DNA from: Lautropia dentalis
Lineage (GTDB): Bacteria > Pseudomonadota > Gammaproteobacteria > Burkholderiales > Burkholderiaceae_E
NCBI RefSeq assembly: GCF_003892345.1
Contig: NZ_RRUE01000001.1
Coordinates: 279,008 to 343,007, forward strand
Direction: 5' to 3'
Length of the DNA: 64,000 bases
Numbering within the stretch: the stretch's first letter is position 1; each line of letters opens with the position of its first letter. The position numbers and the translations under genes are program-made. This document shows, one piece after another, positions 34,812-45,770 of this stretch. The notes beneath the pieces were generated by a model. It saw only the letters and a list, made by a program, of their open reading frames with translations. It was not told the DNA's origin and did no database searches.

Positions 34812-35813
34812 GTGAAGACTGACGAAACCGATGGACAGCAGGCCGATGTGGCGGATTCCGTGGCCGGCAGGGCAGTGGCCGCGACCCCGGGTACGACGGC
34901 CGCCACCGCCGCGCTGCTGGACGAGGCGCAGATGCAGATACGCCAGTTCTGCGATGCCCTGTGGCTGGAGGACGGCCTGTCGAAGAACACGCTGGAAGCC
35001 TACCGGCGCGACCTGCTGCAGCTGGCGCGCTGGCTGGCCGTGCCGGCCCGGGGCGTGGCGCTGGTGGCGGCTTCGGAGGCCGACCTGCTGGCCTGGCTGG
35101 CGGCCCAGCACGGGCAGGGCAAGCCCAGTTCGGCCAACCGGCGGCTGACGGTGTACAGGCGCTTCTATCGCTACCTGCTGCGGGGTGGCGTGCGCCAGGA
35201 CGATCCCACCCTGCGCATCCAGGCCATGAAGCAGCCGGGACGCTTTCCGGACACACTGTCGGAAGCCCAGGTGGAGGCGCTGCTGGCGGCCCCCGATGTC
35301 GAAACGGTGCTGGGGCTGCGCGACCGCACGATGCTGGAAGTGCTGTACGCCACGGGCCTGCGGGTGTCCGAGCTGGTGGCCCTGCGGATGGCCGAGGTGT
35401 CGATGGTCGACAGCCTGGTGCGCATCGTGGGCAAGGGCGACAAGGAACGGCTGGTGCCGCTGGGCGAGGAGGCGCGTGCCTGGCTGGTGCGCTACCTGCA
35501 GGAATCGCGGCCGCGGCTGCTGGGCGCGCATCAGGCCGATGCCGTGTTCGTCACGCAGCGGGGAGCGGGCATGACACGCCAGATGTTCTGGGTGCTGATC
35601 AAGCGCCATGCGCTGAAGGCGGGCATTGCCGCGCACCTGTCGCCCCACACGCTGCGCCACGCCTTTGCCACGCACCTGCTCAACCATGGTGCCGACCTGC
35701 GGGTGGTGCAGGTGCTGCTGGGGCATGCCGATATTTCCACCACGCAGATCTATACGCACGTGGCCCGCGCCCGGCTCAAGACGCTGCATGCGCAGCATCA
35801 TCCGCGGGGGTGA
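34812..35813 (+). CDS. xerD: Site-specific tyrosine recombinase XerD
   Basis: Chromosome dimer resolution at dif with XerC. The core-binding domain (LSKNTLEAYRRDLLQLARWL) is followed by the catalytic domain with the full set: Arg in YATGLRVSELVALR, Lys in GKGDKERLVPL, the H-x-x-R pair in SPHTLRHAFATHLL, His in LLGHADISTTQ and nucleophile Tyr in QIYTHVA. AGGGGAAG precedes GTG at 34812, giving 333 residues; an ATG at 34614 would add 66 residues of unlikely composition. About 35 residues precede the core domain, more than in E. coli. Single housekeeping copy without phage genes nearby. Confidence 0.95.
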   Translation: MKTDETDGQQADVADSVAGRAVAATPGTTAATAALLDEAQMQIRQFCDALWLEDGLSKNTLEAYRRDLLQLARWLAVPARGVALVAASEADLLAWLAAQHGQGKPSSANRRLTVYRRFYRYLLRGGVRQDDPTLRIQAMKQPGRFPDTLSEAQVEALLAAPDVETVLGLRDRTMLEVLYATGLRVSELVALRMAEVSMVDSLVRIVGKGDKERLVPLGEEARAWLVRYLQESRPRLLGAHQADAVFVTQRGAGMTRQMFWVLIKRHALKAGIAAHLSPHTLRHAFATHLLNHGADLRVVQVLLGHADISTTQIYTHVARARLKTLHAQHHPRG

Positions 35814-35880
35814 GTGCGCGCATAACATGCGCTGGAGCATTCCGGTAATATTGAAACATCATTTTTCTGGATGATCGATC

Positions 35881-36543
35881 ATGGCGTCGTTGCCCGTACA
35901 AATCCTGGTCCTGCTGGTGGCCTATCTGATTGGTTCGGTGTCGTTCGGGGTGGTGGTCAGCCGCCTGATGGGGCTGGCCGACCCGCATTCCTACGGCTCG
36001 GGCAACCCGGGGGCCACCAACGTGTTGCGTACCGGGAACAAAAAGGCGGCGCTGTTCACGCTGCTGGGCGACGTGGGCAAGGGTGTGGTGGCGGTGCTGC
36101 TGGCCAAATGGCTGGCCCCGTCACTGGGGCTGTCGCCGCTGCTGGTCATGCTGGTTGGGCTGGCCGCCTTCATCGGCCACCTGTATCCGGTGTTCCATGG
36201 CTTCAAGGGCGGCAAGGGCGTGGCCACTGCCGGCGGGGTGCTGCTGGCCATGAACCCGCTGCATGGGCTGGCCGTGCTGGCCACCTGGCTGGCCGTGGCC
36301 TTCGTCACCCGCTATTCGTCACTGGCGGCCATCGTGGCGGCGCTGATGGCGCCCATCTACTGGCAGCTGTTCTACGGCATCGACGCCCGCGCCCTGGTGG
36401 TGCTGCTGATTGCCGCGCTGCTGATCTGGCGCCACCGCGAGAACATCAACCGGCTGCTGACGGGCAAGGAATCGAAGATTGGCGGCGGCAGGAAGGCCGC
36501 GCCGAAGGTCAAATACCCGCCGCCGCGGGTGGGGGGGCACTGA
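35881..36543 (+). CDS. plsY: Acyl-phosphate:glycerol-3-phosphate acyltransferase
   Basis: Membrane enzyme of the first step in phospholipid synthesis. It has the three conserved loops: [20 protein letters not shown] with [26 protein letters not shown], and the late [20 protein letters not shown] helix. Five to seven membrane segments; 220 residues, slightly longer than usual because of a basic C-terminal tail. It follows xerD by 67 bases on the same strand and converges on tsaD (3-base gap). Confidence 0.95.
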   Translation: MASLPVQILVLLVAYLIGSVSFGVVVSRLMGLADPHSYGSGNPGATNVLRTGNKKAALFTLLGDVGKGVVAVLLAKWLAPSLGLSPLLVMLVGLAAFIGHLYPVFHGFKGGKGVATAGGVLLAMNPLHGLAVLATWLAVAFVTRYSSLAAIVAALMAPIYWQLFYGIDARALVVLLIAALLIWRHRENINRLLTGKESKIGGGRKAAPKVKYPPPRVGGH

Positions 36544-36546
36544 GCG

Positions 36547-37599
36547 TCACGCCGCCGGCAGTTCCTCCAGCGGCCAGCGGGGCCGGACATCGAAGTGCAG
36601 TGCTTCGCCGGCAGGCAGGGGGCTGGCGGCGGCCAGCCGGCGGGCACCGGCGTAGGCGATCATCGCGCCGTTGTCGGTGCACAGTGCCAGTGGCGGGAAG
36701 TGGATCTGCAGCGGCCCCCGGCGTTTAGGCCATCGCTTCACGGCGTCGGTCAGCTTGGCACGCAGGCGGTGGTTGGCACTGACCCCGCCCGAAATCACCA
36801 GCCGGTTCAGTCCGGTCTGCTCCAGTGCCTTCAGCGACTTGCCCACCAGCACATCGGTGATGGCCTCTTCCACCTCGCGGGCCAGCCAGGGGCGGTGTTC
36901 GGTGGGCAGCCCCTTCTTCACCTGCGTGAGCACGGCCGTCTTCAGGCCGCTGAAGCTGAAATCCAGATCGGGGCTTTTCAGTTTGGGGCGCGGCAGGCTG
37001 AAGACTGGTGCATCGGGCTGGTCCGGATTGGCCTGTGCAGCCAGTGCCGACAGGGCCGGCCCGCCGGGATAGTCCAGCTCCAGCAGCTTGGCGCTCTTGT
37101 CGAAGGCCTCGCCGGCGGCGTCGTCCACCGTCTCGCCCAGCAGCGTGTACTGGCCCAGACCATCGACCTGCAGCAGCTGGGTGTGTCCACCCGAGACCAG
37201 CAGTGCCACGAACGGGAAGGCCGGCGGATCATCCGACAGCAGCGGCGAGAGCAGGTGACCTTCGAGGTGGTGCACGCCGATGACGGGCCTGTTCAGCGAG
37301 AAGGCCAGTGCGGTGGCAACCGCCGCGCCGGTGAGCAGCGCGCCCGCCAGTCCGGGCCCCTGAGTGTAGGCAATGGCGTCGATGCTGTCGAGCGGCCGGC
37401 CGGCCTCGGCCATCACCTGTTCCAGCAGCGGCACGATGCGCTCGATATGGTCCCGCGAGGCCAGCTCGGGCACCACGCCGCCATAGCGGTTGTGCATGGC
37501 CACCTGGGAGTGCAGGGCCTGTGCCAGCAGGCCGTGGTCGGTGTCGTAGAGGGCGATTCCGGTTTCGTCGCAGGAGGTTTCGATGCCCAGTACCAGCAT
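36547..37599 (-). CDS. tsaD: tRNA threonylcarbamoyltransferase TsaD
   Basis: Catalytic subunit for t6A37 synthesis. ASKHA fold with N-terminal [17 protein letters not shown], metal ligands His111 and His115 in [33 protein letters not shown], and [14 protein letters not shown] near the C-terminus. 350 residues, normal. It is divergent from the flavoprotein gene with under 70 bases between starts. With tsaE this gives two of the three subunits; tsaB is not here. Confidence 0.97.
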   Translation of the reverse strand: MLVLGIETSCDETGIALYDTDHGLLAQALHSQVAMHNRYGGVVPELASRDHIERIVPLLEQVMAEAGRPLDSIDAIAYTQGPGLAGALLTGAAVATALAFSLNRPVIGVHHLEGHLLSPLLSDDPPAFPFVALLVSGGHTQLLQVDGLGQYTLLGETVDDAAGEAFDKSAKLLELDYPGGPALSALAAQANPDQPDAPVFSLPRPKLKSPDLDFSFSGLKTAVLTQVKKGLPTEHRPWLAREVEEAITDVLVGKSLKALEQTGLNRLVISGGVSANHRLRAKLTDAVKRWPKRRGPLQIHFPPLALCTDNGAMIAYAGARRLAAASPLPAGEALHFDVRPRWPLEELPAA

Positions 37600-37666
37600 G
37601 GGGGACGCCTTTTCTGTTCAAATCAGCTGGTGCGATGATACGCGGGTTCGGCAGGGGGTAAGGCGG

Positions 37667-39118
37667 GTGGAAACGTGTGACGTGGTGGTGATCGGCGCCG
37701 GTGCGGCCGGGCTGTACTGTGCCGGGCTGCTGGGACAGCAGGGCAGGCAGGTGGTGGTGCTGGATCATGCCCGGCGCATCGGCGAGAAGATCCGCATTTC
37801 CGGCGGCGGGCGCTGCAACTTCACCAACCTCAATGGTGCGGACCCGGCCCGCTACCTGTGCACCGACCCGCGCTTCGTGCGCTACGCGCTGAAGGAACAT
37901 CCACCCGAGCGTTTCATCGCGCGGGTGCGTCACGCGGGTATCGGCTTTCACGAAAAACACCTGGGGCAGCTGTTCTGCAACGACAGCAGCCAGCAGATCA
38001 TCGACATGCTGCTGGCCGATTGCCGCCGCGGCGGCGTACAGATCCGCCATCCGGTGACGGTGACCGGCATGCAGCGGCTGGTGGTGCGTGAATCACAGGA
38101 GCCGGAGGAATCACGCCTGGCAGATCGTCCGTCCGCGACAGGGGCGCCTCCAGTGCCCGGCATCCGGGCCTTGCAGGACACGGACGCCGGACAGGCCCCC
38201 CGTTTCGAGATTCGTACTACGGCAGGTGTACTGCGTGCCCGCAGCCTCGTGATCGCCACGGGCGGGCTGTCGATTCCAGCCATCGGCGCCTCGGACTTTG
38301 CCTGGCAGCTGGCCACCGAGTGGGGCCTGCAGACCATCGCTCCCCGGCCGGGCCTCGTGCCGCTGACGATGACCTCTTCCGCCTGGCAGCCCTTTGCCGC
38401 GCTTTCTGGTGTGGCCCTGCCGGTGGATGTGTCGGTGACGGTCAGTCCACCGGGGCGTGCAAAGACCAGAAAACCGCAGTCTGTACGCTTCGGCGAAGAC
38501 CTGCTGTTTACCCATCGTGGCCTGTCGGGGCCGGCATCGCTGCAGATTTCCAGCTACTGGCGCGCCGGCCAGCCGCTGTGGCTGAACCTGCTCCCCGGGA
38601 TAGAACGGGCTGGCGAATGGCTGGTGGATCTGAAGCACGGGCGGCTGGCGGCTTCTCCCCTGTCCGAGGGAAAGCGGGGAGACGGGCAGCCCCATCGCCA
38701 GCAGCTGGGGACGATCCTGTCGACACTGCTGCCGGGCCGGCTGGCCCGTGCGTGGCTGGCCGGTGCCGCCACCCTGTCGGGAACGCAGTGGCCACCGCAA
38801 CTGGCAGCCGCCCTGCAGGGATTGCGTGAGGACATGCGCCTGACCGACCTGCCCGATGCCCGGCTGCGCGAACTGGGGCAGGCGCTCAATGCCTGGCCGC
38901 TGGTGCCGGCCGGGACCGAGGGCTACCGCAAGGCCGAGGTGACGGTGGGCGGGCTGGCCACGGCAGAACTGGACCCCACCACGATGATGGTCCGGCGCAT
39001 TCCAGGCTGTTACTGGATCGGCGAGGCCGTGGACGTGACCGGCTGGCTGGGTGGTTACAACTTCCAGTGGGCCTGGGCTTCGGCCTGGGTGGCTGCGCGG
39101 GCACTGGGCAACCATTGA
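37667..39118 (+). CDS. NAD(P)/FAD-dependent oxidoreductase, BaiN/YhiN (HI0933) family
   Basis: The FAD-binding N-terminus VVVIGAGAAGLYCAGLLGQQ starts within five residues of GTG 37667, preceded by GGGGTAAGG; an ATG at 37583 would lie in the tsaD leader. Further family blocks are KIRISGGGRCNFTN, LIATGGLSIPAIGASDFA, LLFTHRGLSGPASLQIS, the late AEVTVGGLATAELDP, and GEAVDVTGWLGGYNFQWAWASAW. 483 residues against about 400 usually; the excess lies near 140-165 and in the insert domain. Function of the family in most bacteria is unknown. Confidence 0.9.
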   Translation: METCDVVVIGAGAAGLYCAGLLGQQGRQVVVLDHARRIGEKIRISGGGRCNFTNLNGADPARYLCTDPRFVRYALKEHPPERFIARVRHAGIGFHEKHLGQLFCNDSSQQIIDMLLADCRRGGVQIRHPVTVTGMQRLVVRESQEPEESRLADRPSATGAPPVPGIRALQDTDAGQAPRFEIRTTAGVLRARSLVIATGGLSIPAIGASDFAWQLATEWGLQTIAPRPGLVPLTMTSSAWQPFAALSGVALPVDVSVTVSPPGRAKTRKPQSVRFGEDLLFTHRGLSGPASLQISSYWRAGQPLWLNLLPGIERAGEWLVDLKHGRLAASPLSEGKRGDGQPHRQQLGTILSTLLPGRLARAWLAGAATLSGTQWPPQLAAALQGLREDMRLTDLPDARLRELGQALNAWPLVPAGTEGYRKAEVTVGGLATAELDPTTMMVRRIPGCYWIGEAVDVTGWLGGYNFQWAWASAWVAARALGNH

Positions 39119-39281
39119 GGCGCCCTTGATGATCAGACCCGGGGAAACTTCTGCCTGCTGTGCAGGACAGCAAGTCCAGACAGGCCCGGGGTGCTTCGCA
39201 TGCCACAGAGCGATTCGTGGCCCGACGCGCCAGTGGCAGCCGACGGACGAACCCCGCCGGGCGACGGGATGCCGTCACTGC

Positions 39282-39311
39282 TTGGCAAGTGAACGGTGTC
39301 ATGGCTATAAT
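39282..39311 (+). promoter_or_regulatory. Sigma-70 promoter of rpsU and the macromolecular-synthesis unit
   Basis: -35 TTGGCA (39282-39287), an 18-base spacer, and a perfect -10 TATAAT (39306-39311). A transcript from about 39318 would have a leader of about 44 bases ending in AAGGAAGG before the rpsU ATG. It is the best promoter match in the window. Confidence 0.8.
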
Positions 39312-39361
39312 GCCGGACTGATCACAATAGCCCCCCACAACGTTTCAAGGAAGGTTTTTTC

Positions 39362-39574
39362 ATGCCACTGGTCCGAGTCAAGGAAAACGAGCCGTTTGAT
39401 GTTGCCCTGCGGCGCTTCAAGCGAACCATCGAGAAGACCGGCCTGCTCACCGAGCTGCGTGCGCGTGAGTTCTATGAAAAACCGACTGCAGAACGCAAGC
39501 GCAAGAAATCTGCTGCCGTGAAGCGCCACCACAAGCGCCTGCGCAGCCAGATGCTGCCCAAGAAAAAATACTGA
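39362..39574 (+). CDS. rpsU: 30S ribosomal protein bS21
   Basis: 70 residues, highly basic, with the typical start [20 protein letters not shown] and the C-terminal [20 protein letters not shown]. Strong ribosome site AAGGAAGG. It is the first gene of the classical rpsU-dnaG-rpoD arrangement; a terminator overlaps its stop codon. Confidence 0.98.
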   Translation: MPLVRVKENEPFDVALRRFKRTIEKTGLLTELRAREFYEKPTAERKRKKSAAVKRHHKRLRSQMLPKKKY

Positions 39575-39609
39575 TCCCCCCGGGTCATCCCCCCGGTTCA
39601 GTCTTTTTT
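39570..39609 (+). terminator. Terminator/attenuator between rpsU and yqeY
   Basis: Outer stem ACTGA (39570-39574, including the rpsU stop) with TCAGT (39598-39602), inner CCGGG/CCCGG pairing, then C and TTTTTT (39604-39609). As in enterobacteria, partial termination here would let rpsU be expressed far above dnaG and rpoD. Confidence 0.75.
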
Positions 39610-39734
39610 GACACAGGCTGCTGTGTGCCGGTGCATGTCCGTGAGGGCTGCGCTGGCGTATGGCAGCCGTGCCGTTCTCTGTCGTTTTCATATTCCTCAC
39701 TGCACGGGTTCCTGAACAGCCCGTGGATAGCCCC

Positions 39735-40193
39735 ATGAATGCAGCTGCTGATCTCAAAACGCGTATCGATGCCGACATGAAGGCGGCCATGCGGGCGCGC
39801 GAGAAGGTGCGTCTGGGTGCATTGCGGCTGCTGCTGGCCGCCATCAAGCAGAAGGAAGTCGATGAGCGCATCACGCTCGACGACACCCAGGTGCTTGCCA
39901 TCATCGAGAAACTCTCCAAGCAGCGGCGAGACTCGATCGAGCAGTTCGAAAAGGCCGGCCGTACCGAACTGGCCGAACAGGAGCGCGCCGAACTGGCCGT
40001 GCTCGACACCTACCGTCCCGCCCAGGCCGACGAGGCGCAGATCAGCGCCGTCATCGAGGCCGCCATGGCAGAAACCGGCGCCACCGGCATGGCCGACATG
40101 GGCAAGGTGATGGCCATCGTCAAGGCCAGGCTGGCAGGCCAGGCCGATCTCGCTGCCGTGTCCGCCCGGGTCCGTGCCCGGCTGGCCGCCTGA
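39735..40193 (+). CDS. yqeY: GatB/YqeY-domain protein
   Basis: 152 residues. DLKTRIDADMKAAMRAREKVRLGALRL-type N-terminus (only part quoted: RIDADMKAAMRAREK), LLLAAIKQKEVDER, AEQERAELAVLDTYRPAQ, and GMADMGKVMAIVKARLAGQADL. This fits the YqeY family, related to the tRNA-binding tail of GatB; its own function is unresolved. Start at 39735 gives the usual N-terminus. Insertion of yqeY between rpsU and dnaG is common in betaproteobacteria. Confidence 0.93.
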   Translation: MNAAADLKTRIDADMKAAMRAREKVRLGALRLLLAAIKQKEVDERITLDDTQVLAIIEKLSKQRRDSIEQFEKAGRTELAEQERAELAVLDTYRPAQADEAQISAVIEAAMAETGATGMADMGKVMAIVKARLAGQADLAAVSARVRARLAA

Positions 40194-40232
40194 GCGCGCC
40201 CGTCTGGCGCACACTCTTCGCCCCATGAAGGT

Positions 40233-42473
40233 TTGATCCCGCAATCGTTCATTCAGGAGCTGCTGACCCGCGTCGACATCGTCGATGTGGTGGGTCGGTC
40301 TGTCAAACTGAAGAAGGCGGGTGCCAATTACCAGGGGCTGTGTCCTTTTCACAACGAAAAGACGCCTTCCTTTTCCGTCTCGCCCACCAAGCAGTTTTAC
40401 CACTGTTTCGGCTGCGGCGCCCATGGCTCGTCCATCAACTTCCTGATGGAGCACTTCGGCATGGGCTTCGTCGAGGCCGTGCACGAACTGGCCCGCGACG
40501 CCGGGCTGACCGTGCCCGAAGACAACTCCCGCGAGGGGCGTGATGCCGCCCAGAAGGCCAGTCAGCAGCTGGCGCTGTCGCAATGGATGGACCGGGCCGC
40601 CGCCTACTACCGCCTGCGGCTGAAGGAAACCCCGGCGGCCATCCAGTACCTGAAGGACCGGGGCGTGAGCGGCGAGACGGCCAAGCGCTTCGGGCTGGGC
40701 TATGCCCCGGCCGGCTGGCGCAACCTCGAGGGGGTGCTGCCCGACTATGCCGCGGAAGACGCCGAGCGGGCCGGGCTGGTGATTGCCGGTGACGAAGGCA
40801 GGCGCTACGACCGCTTCCGCGAGCGGGTGATGTTTCCCATCCGCAACCCGCGCGGGCAGATCATCGGCTTTGGTGGTCGCGTGATGGGGGCTGGTGAACC
40901 CAAGTACCTGAACTCCCCCGAAGGCCCGCTGTTTTCCAAGGGCCACGAACTCTACGGCCTGTACGAGGCGCGCGAGGGCATTCGCGAAACCGGCCGGGTG
41001 CTGGTGGTGGAAGGGTACATGGACGTGGTGATGCTGCACCAGTACGGCTGCACCTATGCCGTGGCCACGCTGGGTACGGCCACGACGGCCGTGCACATCA
41101 CCAAGCTGCTGCGCCAGGCCGACCGCATCGTCTTTGCCTTCGACGGTGACAGCGCCGGTCGCCGTGCGGCATGGCGTGCGCTGGAGAACGCACTGCCGGT
41201 GCTGTCCGACACCAAGCAGCTGGATTTTCTGTTCCTGCCGCCCGAGCACGACCCCGACAGCTTCGTGCGCGAGGAAGGGCTGGAGGCTTTCGAGGCGCTG
41301 GTGCGCGATGCGCTGCCGCTGTCGTCCTTCCTGCTCAAGGAGCTGGCCAGCCGGGGCGACATCACCACCCCGGAGGGGCGTGCACGCATGCAGGCCGAGC
41401 TGAAGCCGCTGGTGCTGCAGATGCCCGACATTGCGCTGCGCACCCAGATTCTCGTGGACATGGCGGGCCGGCTCGGGCTGCACACCGAAGAACTGGCCTC
41501 CTATGTGGGCCTGCAGCTGGCACGTCCTGCCGCACCGTCGGGCCGCAGTGGCCAGGTGCGGAATTTCGGCGGCGCAGGGGGCCATGCGCGCGCCGGCAAC
41601 GATTACGGTGCGCGCCAGGCTGGTCGGAGCGGTGCTTCGCGCAGCGATGGACGCTGGGGCGGTGCCGCCCAGGGGGCTGGATTTCAGGGCGCTGGTTCCC
41701 ATGGTGCCCATGGTGACGCCTCTGGCGCTGACCCGTACGGGCGCGGAACCCATGCAGGCGGAAACCGTTCTGGCAGTGGCCATGGCGGATGGACGCGCGA
41801 GGGGGGCGCAGGCCGCCCGGATGGAGGGCGTGCCGGTGCAGGGGATGGACGCTGGGGAGGCGCTGTCCAGGGGGCTGCTGGTCATGATGCTGGCCGCCGT
41901 GGGGGCTACGGTGATGGCAGCCGGGGGGCAGATGCCGCCGGCCGGGACCGGAACTTCGGCAGCAGGGCAGGTCGCGATGGCGGTTTCGCCGGTCGTTCCG
42001 GGTTTTCCGCTTCGGGGCCGGGGGGCGCCGGGGGCGGCCGTCTGCGCCCGACACCCACCACGCTGGTGCAGCGTGTCTGCCTGCTGCTGGCCTACTACCC
42101 GGCGCTGGCGCAGGAGCCGCTGGAAGACGAAAACCTGCTGCCGCAGCGCCTGCTGGACTGGCGGGCGCGGCTGGCCGGGCTGCCGGTGGGGGCGCACTTT
42201 GCCTCGGTGCTGGCCGGTGTGCGGGAAGAATCGCCCGCACAGGCCGCCTTCATCGAGCAGCTCGACGAGAAGGACGCGGGCGTGATGGCCAGCATGGGCT
42301 ACGACGAAGCCCAGAAGGATTACTTCAATGCCCTGGACCGGCTGCGGCTGGACCAGGCCCGGCACGAACTGGTGCGGGCCGTCAGCCAGGGCCTTGATGA
42401 ACCGGGGGTACGAACCCGATATGAGGAACTGACGGCTGTGATCAAGCGCTTATCCGAGCGGGGAGCGGGCTGA
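40233..42473 (+). CDS. dnaG: DNA primase with Gly-rich insert
   Basis: Synthesises replication primers. Zinc-binding domain CHC2 with Cys37, His40, Cys58 and Cys61; RNA polymerase core with FGLGYAP and FPIRNPRGQIIGFGGRVMG; TOPRIM motifs VVEGYMDVVMLH and AFDGDSAGRRAAWRAL; C-terminal helicase-binding domain from about 615. At 746 residues it exceeds the usual 580-660. The extra is a Gly/Arg/Ala/His-rich segment (about 430-610, bases 41523-42050) before the DnaB-binding domain, with a duplicated DGRWGGA motif. The start is TTG at 40233, after GAAGG; the ATG at 40215 runs into a stop. Confidence 0.96.
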   Translation: MIPQSFIQELLTRVDIVDVVGRSVKLKKAGANYQGLCPFHNEKTPSFSVSPTKQFYHCFGCGAHGSSINFLMEHFGMGFVEAVHELARDAGLTVPEDNSREGRDAAQKASQQLALSQWMDRAAAYYRLRLKETPAAIQYLKDRGVSGETAKRFGLGYAPAGWRNLEGVLPDYAAEDAERAGLVIAGDEGRRYDRFRERVMFPIRNPRGQIIGFGGRVMGAGEPKYLNSPEGPLFSKGHELYGLYEAREGIRETGRVLVVEGYMDVVMLHQYGCTYAVATLGTATTAVHITKLLRQADRIVFAFDGDSAGRRAAWRALENALPVLSDTKQLDFLFLPPEHDPDSFVREEGLEAFEALVRDALPLSSFLLKELASRGDITTPEGRARMQAELKPLVLQMPDIALRTQILVDMAGRLGLHTEELASYVGLQLARPAAPSGRSGQVRNFGGAGGHARAGNDYGARQAGRSGASRSDGRWGGAAQGAGFQGAGSHGAHGDASGADPYGRGTHAGGNRSGSGHGGWTREGGAGRPDGGRAGAGDGRWGGAVQGAAGHDAGRRGGYGDGSRGADAAGRDRNFGSRAGRDGGFAGRSGFSASGPGGAGGGRLRPTPTTLVQRVCLLLAYYPALAQEPLEDENLLPQRLLDWRARLAGLPVGAHFASVLAGVREESPAQAAFIEQLDEKDAGVMASMGYDEAQKDYFNALDRLRLDQARHELVRAVSQGLDEPGVRTRYEELTAVIKRLSERGAG
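41646..41877 (+). repeat. In-frame 34-bp direct repeat within the dnaG insert
   Basis: Copies at 41646-41680 and 41844-41877, 198 bases apart and in the same frame, encode DGRWGGAAQGA and DGRWGGAVQGA. They mark an internal duplication of the Gly-rich insert. Confidence 0.7.
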
Positions 42474-42808
42474 TATGATTAGAGTTTCTTCATATTGGGG
42501 CAGGTCCGTGCCCGTTCGCAGGCATGGCGTGCAGGCCACGGGGCACACGCCGGCCTGCGGGGTGCTTCGCCGGTGCCTGCGCACGGCCCGCGGACCGGGC
42601 CGGCCGGGGCCCGGCATCGTGGGCGCAGGCCGGTATGCGGCTCCGCGGGCAGTACAGGCGGCCGAAGGCGTCTTCTTCGGTAACGGACAATGAACCTCAC
42701 CCCGGCGGTGAGTCATCGAGGTTAGGGAGCAGGCGGGCAGCACGGTTTCCGGAAGATCCGGAACCGGCGGGCTGCCCGGAGGCTCGAACAGGCAAGGCGG
42801 AAATCAAC
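42474..42808. other. dnaG-rpoD gap
   Basis: 335 bases. The frame of rpoD stays open upstream to 42524 but with unlikely composition. A TATGAT hexamer (42473-42478) could be a -10 of an internal rpoD promoter, with a poor -35. The right end holds the hairpin at 42734-42778. Confidence 0.45.
42734..42778 (+). promoter_or_regulatory. Hairpin in the rpoD leader
   Basis: Outer stem CGGGCAGC/GCTGCCCG (8 bp) and inner stem GGTT(T)CCGGA/TCCGGAACC with an AGA loop. It ends 30 bases before the GTG start, without a T-tract. It may control rpoD translation or mRNA processing (inference). Confidence 0.5.
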
Positions 42809-45145
<2,337 letters not shown>

Positions 45146-45312
45146 TGCCCGGGTGACATGGTCTTTGCGTGTCACGGGTTCATCGCCCCCGCGATACCCG
45201 GATACCAGACATGAGGCTTTCCTGAGTGGGTCGTGATGCATGGACGTGCCGTCCGTGCATCCACCGGCACGCAACGTGGAAGCGGGCAGGAGCTTGCTCC
45301 CAGCCTCCCCAA

Positions 45313-45357
45313 CCCCCCGCACATGAACCCCACACGGTTCGTTTGCGGGGGTTTTTT
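45313..45357 (+). terminator. Rho-independent terminator of rpoD
   Basis: Stem CCCCCGCA/TGCGGGGG, extended by GAACC/GGTTC around CCACAC, then TTTTTT at 45352-45357. Strong and correctly placed behind rpoD. Confidence 0.88.
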
Positions 45358-45602
45358 GTGTTCCGCCAGTGGAGAATCCCCCTCTTGGGTGCTCATGACC
45401 GGTGCCCATGACCGCGCTGGCAGTACCCTGAAACCATCGGGGATGCTGTGGCCCTGCAGCCCTGTCCTGTAGCCACCCAAAGGGGGACGCGGGGACCAAT
45501 GAGTCCAGGACACACGCCAGGCAACGCAGACGCACTCACCAGCCGGGTGTGACCATCAGTAGACACCCAGCCCCCGCTCGTCCAGAGAACGTTGCCGAGG
45601 CA

Positions 45603-45615
45603 GGGGCAGTGCCCC
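45603..45615. promoter_or_regulatory. 13-base palindrome upstream of the pilin operon, copy 1
   Basis: GGGGCAGTGCCCC: 6-base arms around one base. An identical copy lies 108 bases downstream. Possible regulator site; purpose unknown. Confidence 0.35.
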
Positions 45616-45710
45616 AGACTTGCCGCTGCATGACGTGCCATCGGGGCTGATCCCCGCTGTCACGGGCACCACGCCCGTGCAGCCCGGCGGAAGGCGCCCG
45701 CAGCGAACCA

Positions 45711-45723
45711 GGGGCAGTGCCCC
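45711..45723. promoter_or_regulatory. 13-base palindrome upstream of the pilin operon, copy 2
   Basis: GGGGCAGTGCCCC again, with C upstream and flanks (AGGGGCAGTGCCCC) matching copy 1. It ends 47 bases before the fimT start, within promoter distance. Confidence 0.4.
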
Positions 45724-45770
45724 CGGACCGGCACGTCGGCCTTTCGTTCAACTGAACTGGTCTGGAGAGC

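Larger units (their letters stand above)
45146..45770. other. Gap between rpoD and the pilus locus
   Basis: 625 bases without a convincing gene. It holds the rpoD terminator (45313-45357), a small stem GCATGGACG/CGTCCGTGC near 45238-45260, two identical 13-base palindromes GGGGCAGTGCCCC (45603-45615 and 45711-45723), and a 7-bp stem CACGGGC/GCCCGTG at 45661-45679. The right end carries GGAG before fimT. Confidence 0.6.

Noticed and set aside
34812-35813. Phage or island integrase
   Set aside because: All motifs and the context fit housekeeping XerD; no att-like repeats, tRNA target or phage genes nearby.
39585-42365. 926-codon minus-strand frame opposite dnaG and yqeY
   Set aside because: Antisense shadow; dnaG and yqeY are certain on the plus strand.
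45150-45310. tRNA or small RNA gene behind rpoD (a tRNA follows rpoD in some relatives)
   Set aside because: No acceptor stem with CCA, no T-loop TTCGA in the right spacing; only a short unrelated stem near 45238-45260.
45661-45679. 7-bp stem CACGGGC/GCCCGTG as a terminator
   Set aside because: No T-tract and no gene ends upstream within range; the rpoD terminator already stands at 45313-45357.
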